From: Melastoma dodecandrum
Lineage: Eukaryota; Streptophyta; Magnoliopsida; Myrtales; Melastomataceae
Reading direction: 5' to 3'
DNA: 64,000 bases
NCBI GenBank assembly: GCA_029817715.1
Contig: JARUPY010000321.1
Location: forward strand, 1-64,000
The translations under genes and the position numbers were made by a program. Numbering within the stretch: the first letter of the stretch is position 1; every line of letters starts with the position of its first letter. Below the pieces are notes generated by a model. That model was not told the DNA's origin, did not search any database, and was given only the letters and a program-made list of their open reading frames with translations. Positions 59,636-64,000 of the stretch are shown piece after piece.

Positions 59636-61528
59636 GGAAGCATTTAGGGGATCATTTAGGCTTCGGAAAATGCAAGTTCGGAAGCACCAAGGTTCCGAGC
59701 ATGCGGGATGCACAACGTTGCGGAAGTTGTTGCGCGGGGTTCCTCCTAGTGCAAACGAAAGGGACCCGAATGTCAAATGTAGAAAACACAATTTTGAATA
59801 GTTTGGGAAGCATTTGGGATCATTTAGGCTTCGGAAATGCAAGTTTCGGAAGCACCAAGGTTCGGAGCATGCGGGAATGCACAACCTTGCGTAAGTTGTG
59901 CGCGGGTTCCTCATTGTGCAAACGAAAGGGACCCGAATGTCAAATGTATGAACTCCAATTTTGAATAGTTTGGGAAGCATTTGGGGATCATTTAGGCTTC
60001 GGACAAATGCAAGTTCGGAAGCACCAAGGTTCGGAGCATGCGAGATGCACAACCTTGCGTAAGTTGTGCGCGGGTTACCTCATTGTGCAACGAAAGGGAA
60101 CCGAATGTCAAAATATAGAAACTCCAATAATGAAATAGTTTGTGGAAGCATTTGTGGGATCAATAAGGCATCGGCAAAATGCAAGTTTCGGAAGCATCAA
60201 GATTCGTGCGCATGCTGGATGCACACGCTTTTGCGTTAGTTGTAGCGCCATGGTTCCTCATAGATCAACGAAAGGGACCCCCCGAATGTCAAATAGTAGA
60301 ACTCCAATTTTGAATAGTTTGGGAAGCATTGGGTGATCATTTAGGCTGTCGGTAAATGCAAGTTCGGAAGCATCAAGTTGTTTTTTTATTTTATTGTCGG
60401 AGCATGGCGTGATGGGCACCACACACAACACTTTGCGTACGTTGTTGCGCTTGCTTCCTCATTGTGGCAAACGAAAAGGGACCCGAAAGTCAAATGTAGA
60501 ACTCCAAAGTTTGAATAGTTTTGGGAAGCCATTCGTGTAAGATCATTTAGGCCTTCCGGAAAATGCCAGTTCGGATAGCACCAAGGGATTCGGCGAATAT
60601 GATCAGCGGGATGCACAACCTTGCGTAAGTTGTGCAGCGGGGATCCTCATTGTGCAACGAAAGGGACCCCCCCGAATGTCCAAAAGTAGAACTAACTCGA
60701 ATTTTGAAATAGTTTTGGAAGAATAAATTGGGGATGCATTTCAAGTACTTCCCTTTTACTGTGTAGCGAAAAATGCAAGTTAACGGAAGGCACTCAACGT
60801 ACGGAGCATGCGGGATGCACAAAACGAAGACCTTTACGAAATAAGTATTGCGCGGGTGTTCCCCTTCCTTTATCCTTACCTTCCCTGATTCCCTCTCCCT
60901 TTCGCTTTCCATTTCCTTTCCTAACCTCCTATAAACCCTTGCCCATACACCTCCTTGAGCAAAAACAAAGACTAAAGGGAAGACGTAATGTCCCCAAATT
61001 TGAAAAAACTCCAATTTTTGAATAGTTTGAGGAATCATTTGGAGATCAATTTATGCTTCGGAAAATAGCAAAGTACGGAAGGCACCAAGATTCAGAGCAT
61101 TGCGGGATTCACAAAACCATGGCGTAAGTTTGTGCGCGGGGTATCCTCATTGTGGCAAGAAAAAAAACAACGAAAGGGACCCACCCGCCCCCCAATGTCA
61201 AATGTTATAACTTCTCCCTAAACTTTCCTTAATTAGAATAGTTTTGGGAAGCATTTGGTGATCATTCTAGGCTTCTGGAAAATGCAATTATCTGAATGCC
61301 AACCAAGGTTCCGTAGCATGCGTGGGGGATGCACTACCTTCTTCTTCCGTAAGTTTGTGCGCGGGCGCTTAAGATTGTCTTGTAATGATCCATCCTCCAC
61401 CATGTGCAAACGAAAGGGGACCGCGAATGTCAATTGTAGAACTACTCAGGTTCCTCCAATTTTTGAATAAGTATGGGGAAAGCATTTTGGAGAACATATT
61501 TAAGGCGACGAAAAAAAAAATGCAAGTT
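59636..61528 (+). other. Heavily degraded satellite patch 4
   Basis: Mild indels begin at 59,647 and become dense after about 60,090. Examples are GACCCCCCGAATG, a T-rich insert at about 60,376-60,394, GGGACCCCCCCG, GCAAGAAAAAAAACAACG and a ten-A run at 61,511-61,520. Satellite landmarks remain readable until a pyrimidine-rich insert at 60,864-60,950 and again after it. The homopolymer expansions and unshared insertions look like raw long-read errors. Clean units resume at TTCGGAAGCACC near 61,529. Confidence 0.65.
60864..60950. other. Pyrimidine-rich insert of about 87 bp within a satellite unit
   Basis: Between GGGTGTTCC and TCCTTGAGC, which are adjacent in normal units, lies a stretch made almost only of C and T in short CCTT, CCCT and TTCC runs, with a few A residues near its end. 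It has no similarity that I can see to the satellite. It may be a microsatellite-like insertion, a fragment of other DNA or a sequencing artefact. It is the only clearly non-satellite sequence in the window. Confidence 0.6.
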
Positions 61529-64000
61529 TCGGAAGCACCAAGGTTCGGAGCATGCGGGATGCACAACCTTGCGTAAGTTGTGCGCGGGGTTCCTCATTGT
61601 GCAACGAAAGGGACCCGAATGTCAAATGTAGAACTCCAATTTTGAATAGCTTGGGAAGCATTTGGGGATCATTTAGGCTTCGGAAAATGCTAGTTCGGAA
61701 GCACCAAGGTTCGGAGCATGCGGGATGCACAACGTTGCGTCAGTTGTGCGCGGGGTTCCTCATTGTACAACGAAAGGGACCCGAATGTCAAATGTAGAAC
61801 TCCAATTTTGAATAGTTTGGGAAGCATTTGGGGATCATTTAGGCTTCGGAAAATGCAAGTTCGGAAGCACCAAGGTTCGGAGCATGCGGGATGCACAACC
61901 TTGCGTAAGTTGTGCGCGGGGTTCCTCATTGTGCAACGAAAGGGACCCGAATGTCAAATGTAGAACTCCAATTTTGAATAGTTTAGGAAGCATTTGGGGA
62001 TCATTTAGGCTTCGGAAAATGCAAGTTCGGAAGCACCAAGGTTCGGAGCATGCGGGATGCACAACCTTGCGTAAGTTGTGCGCGGGGTTCCTCCTTGTGC
62101 AACGAAAGGGACCCGAATGTCAAATGTAGAACTCCAATTTTGAATAGTTTGGGAAGCATTTGGAGATCATTTAGGCTTCGGAAAATGCAAGTTCGGAAGC
62201 ACCAAGGTTCGGAGCATGCGGGATGCACAGCCTTGCGTAAGTTGTGCGCGGGGTTCCTCATTGTGCAACGAAAGGGACCCGAATGTCAAATGTAGAACTC
62301 CAATTTTGAATAGTTTGGGAAGCATTTGGGGATCATTTAGGCTTCGGAAAATGCAAGTTCGGAAGCACCAAGGTTCGGAGCATGCGGGATGCACAACCTT
62401 GCGTAAGTTGTGCGCGGGGTTCCTCATTGTGCAACGAAAGGGCCCGAATGTCAAATGTAGAACTCCAATTTTGAATAGTTTGGGAAGCATTTGGGGATCA
62501 TTTAGGCTTCGGAAAATGCAAGTTCGGAAGCACCAAGGTTCGGAGAATGCGGGATGCACAACCTTGCGTAAGTTGTGCGCGGGGTTCCTCATTGTGCAAC
62601 GAAAGGGCCCGAATGTCAAATGTAGAACTCCAATTTTGAATAGTTTGGGAAGCATTTGGGGATCATTTAGGCTTCGGAAAATGCAAGTTCGGAAGCACCA
62701 AGGTACGGAGCATGCGGGATGCACAACCTTGCGTAAGTTGTGCGCGGGGTTCCTCATTGTGCAACGAAAGGGACCCGAATGTCAAATGTAGAACTCCAAT
62801 TTTGAATAGTTTGGGAAGCATTTGGGGATCATTTAGGCTTCGGAAAATGCAAGTTCGGAAGCACCAAGGTTCGGAGCATGCGGGATGCACAACCTTGCGT
62901 AAGTTGTGCGCGGGGTTCCTCATTGTGCAACGAAAGGGACCCGAATGTCAAATGTAGAACTCCAATTTTGAATAGTTTGGGAAGAATTTGGGGATCATTT
63001 AGGCTTCGGAAAATGCAAGTTCGGAAGCACCAAGGTTCGGAGCATGCGGGATGCACAACCTTGCGTAAGTTGTGCGCGGGGTTCCTCATTGTGCAACGAA
63101 AGGGACCCGAATGTCAAATGTAGAACTCCAATTTTGAATAGTTTGGGAAGCATTTGGGGATCATTTAGGCTTCGGAAAATGCAAGTTCGGAAGCACCAAG
63201 GTTCGGAGCATGCGGGATGCACAACCTTGCGTAAGTTGTGCGCGGGGTTCCTCATTGTGCAACGAAAGGGACCCGAATGTCAAATGTAGAACTCCAATTT
63301 TGAATAGTTTCGGAAGAATTTGGGGAACATTTAGGCTTCGGAAAATGCAAGTTCGGAAGCACCAAGGTTCGGAGCATGCGGGATGCACAACCTTGCGTAA
63401 GTTGTGCGCGGGGTTCCTCATTGTGCAACGAAAGGGACCCGAATGTCAAATGTAGAACTCCAATTTTGAATAGTTTGGGAAGCATTTGGGGATCATGTAG
63501 GCTTCGGAAAATGCAAGTTCGGAAGCACCAAGGTTCGGAGCATGCGGGATGCACAACCTTGCGTAAGTTGTGCGCGGGGTTCCTCATTGTGCAACGAAAG
63601 GGACCCGAATGTCAAATGTAGAACTCCAATTTTGAATAGTTTGGGAAGCATTTGGGGATCATTTAGGCTTCGGAAAATGCAAGTTCGGAAGCACCAAGGT
63701 TCGGAGCATGCGGGATGCACAACCTTGCGTAAGTTGTGCGCGGGGTTCCTCATTGTGCAACGAAAGGGACCCAAATGTCAAATGTAGAACTCCAATTTTG
63801 AATAGTTTGGGAAGCATTTGGGTATCATTTAGGCTTCGGAGAAAGCAAGTTCGGAAGCACCGAGGTTCGGAGCATGCGGGATGCACAACCTTGCGTAAGT
63901 TGTGCGCGGGGTTCCTCATTGTGCAACGAAAGGGACCCGATTGTCAAATGTAGAACTCCAATTTTGAGCAGTTTGGGAAGCATTTAGGGATCATTTAGGC
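61529..64000 (+). repeat. G86 166-bp domain after patch 4
   Basis: Regular G86 units return at once after the degraded patch. Two successive units lack A126 (62,441 and 62,606). One T58A unit lies at 62,703. GAAGAATTTGGGG occurs twice at 332-bp spacing (62,984 and 63,316). The last units show a rise in substitutions (GGAGAAAGCAAG near 63,839, TTTTGAGCAG near 63,964), reminiscent of the border at 14,931-15,263. Confidence 0.85.

Larger units (their letters stand above)
1..64000 (+). repeat. Head-to-tail satellite array, 166-bp unit (about 385 copies)
   Basis: The same unit recurs every 166 bp (167 or 165 bp in marked variants) across the whole window, always in the same orientation. Each unit starts GGAAGCATTTGGGG, passes through three TTCGGA motifs, a GCATGC, a GCACAAC...GTTGTGC dyad and a GGGACCCG, and ends CCAATTTTGAATAGTTTG. 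The array enters and leaves the window in mid-run, so its true length is greater than 64 kb. The length, about one nucleosome plus linker, is usual for centromeric satellites of plants and animals. I do not recognise the family. No gene or non-satellite sequence longer than about 90 bp interrupts it. Confidence 0.98.

Noticed and set aside
60864..60950. Transposon or gene fragment in the pyrimidine-rich insert
   Set aside because: No terminal repeats, target-site duplication or coding potential are visible, and it lies in the poorest-quality patch. It is left as an unexplained insert.
1..64000. Hundreds of open reading frames of 60-216 codons on both strands, with similar translated proteins
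   Set aside because: They repeat at the 166-bp period, occur in several overlapping frames on both strands, and exist because the unit has few stops and a length of 3n+1. No codon-like conservation, start context or known domain is visible. None is annotated as a gene.
1..64000. CRISPR array (regular direct repeats)
   Set aside because: The whole 166-bp unit is conserved with no short repeat and unique spacer structure, and the unit is far too long.
1..64000. Primate alpha satellite, because of the CENP-B-like motif and similar unit length
   Set aside because: Alpha satellite is 171 bp and AT-rich. This unit is 166 bp and 48% GC, with no recognisable alpha-satellite sequence.
1..64000. rRNA, 5S rRNA or tRNA gene repeat
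   Set aside because: I recognise no 5S internal control elements, no tRNA cloverleaf and no rRNA sequence in the unit; the 7-bp dyad alone is not a tRNA-like fold.
1..64000. Promoters, terminators and ribosome binding sites within units
   Set aside because: AT tracts and short palindromes such as GCATGC recur in every unit, but nothing is positioned relative to a transcript. The hairpin-like dyad is not followed by a T-run, so there is no basis for calling a terminator.

Overview
This window is one uninterrupted tandem array of a satellite DNA. The repeat unit is almost always 166 bp (167 bp in some subfamilies), and all units run head to tail in the same orientation from base 1 to base 64,000, about 385 copies. 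I find no gene, RNA gene, transposon, CRISPR array or unique sequence. Reading frames that look open are by-products of the repeat: 166 is 3x55+1, so any frame shifts by one base per unit. Positions called 'unit position n' below count from the GGAAGCATTT that starts each unit; the reference unit is 35,248-35,413 (48% GC by hand count).

The organism must be a eukaryote, because megasatellite arrays of roughly nucleosome-plus-linker length are typical of plant and animal centromeres and heterochromatin. I do not recognise the family and cannot name a species. The most interesting property is that nearly every unit carries a 17-bp stretch matching all nine fixed bases of the minimal CENP-B box core (NTTCGNNNNANNCGGGN). 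It is followed one base later by a perfect 7-bp dyad whose 9-nt loop holds the base that best separates the subfamilies. A centromeric role is therefore a reasonable inference, but it is not shown by sequence alone.

Layout. (1) 2-10,447: unit types marked by T20C, C86 with A/G alternatives, C128A and T157, arranged in higher-order repeats of two linked modules (332 bp plus 665 or 499 bp, giving 997- and 831-bp composites). (2) 10,448-14,930: strongly homogenised, with 19 nearly identical units in a row. (3) 14,931-15,263: two diverged border units. (4) 15,264-22,871: subfamily with G86. (5) 22,872-24,072: insertion-rich degraded patch. (6) 24,073-31,412: 167-bp subfamily with an added A near unit position 116, in part a 334-bp dimer, in which many units have lost the CENP-B-like box by T58A. 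(7) 31,413-32,093: lightly degraded patch. (8) 32,094-56,161: long G86 166-bp domain with local substitution islands and small segmental duplications. (9) 56,162-57,472: insertion-rich patch. (10) 57,473-59,635: mixed diverged subfamily. (11) 59,636-61,528: heavily degraded patch holding a pyrimidine-rich insert of about 87 bp. (12) 61,529-64,000: regular G86 units.

The four degraded patches are dominated by single-base insertions that are not shared between neighbouring units, while the rest of the array varies by substitution. They look more like uncorrected long-read sequence in the assembly than like evolved satellite, and conclusions from them should wait for read-level checks.
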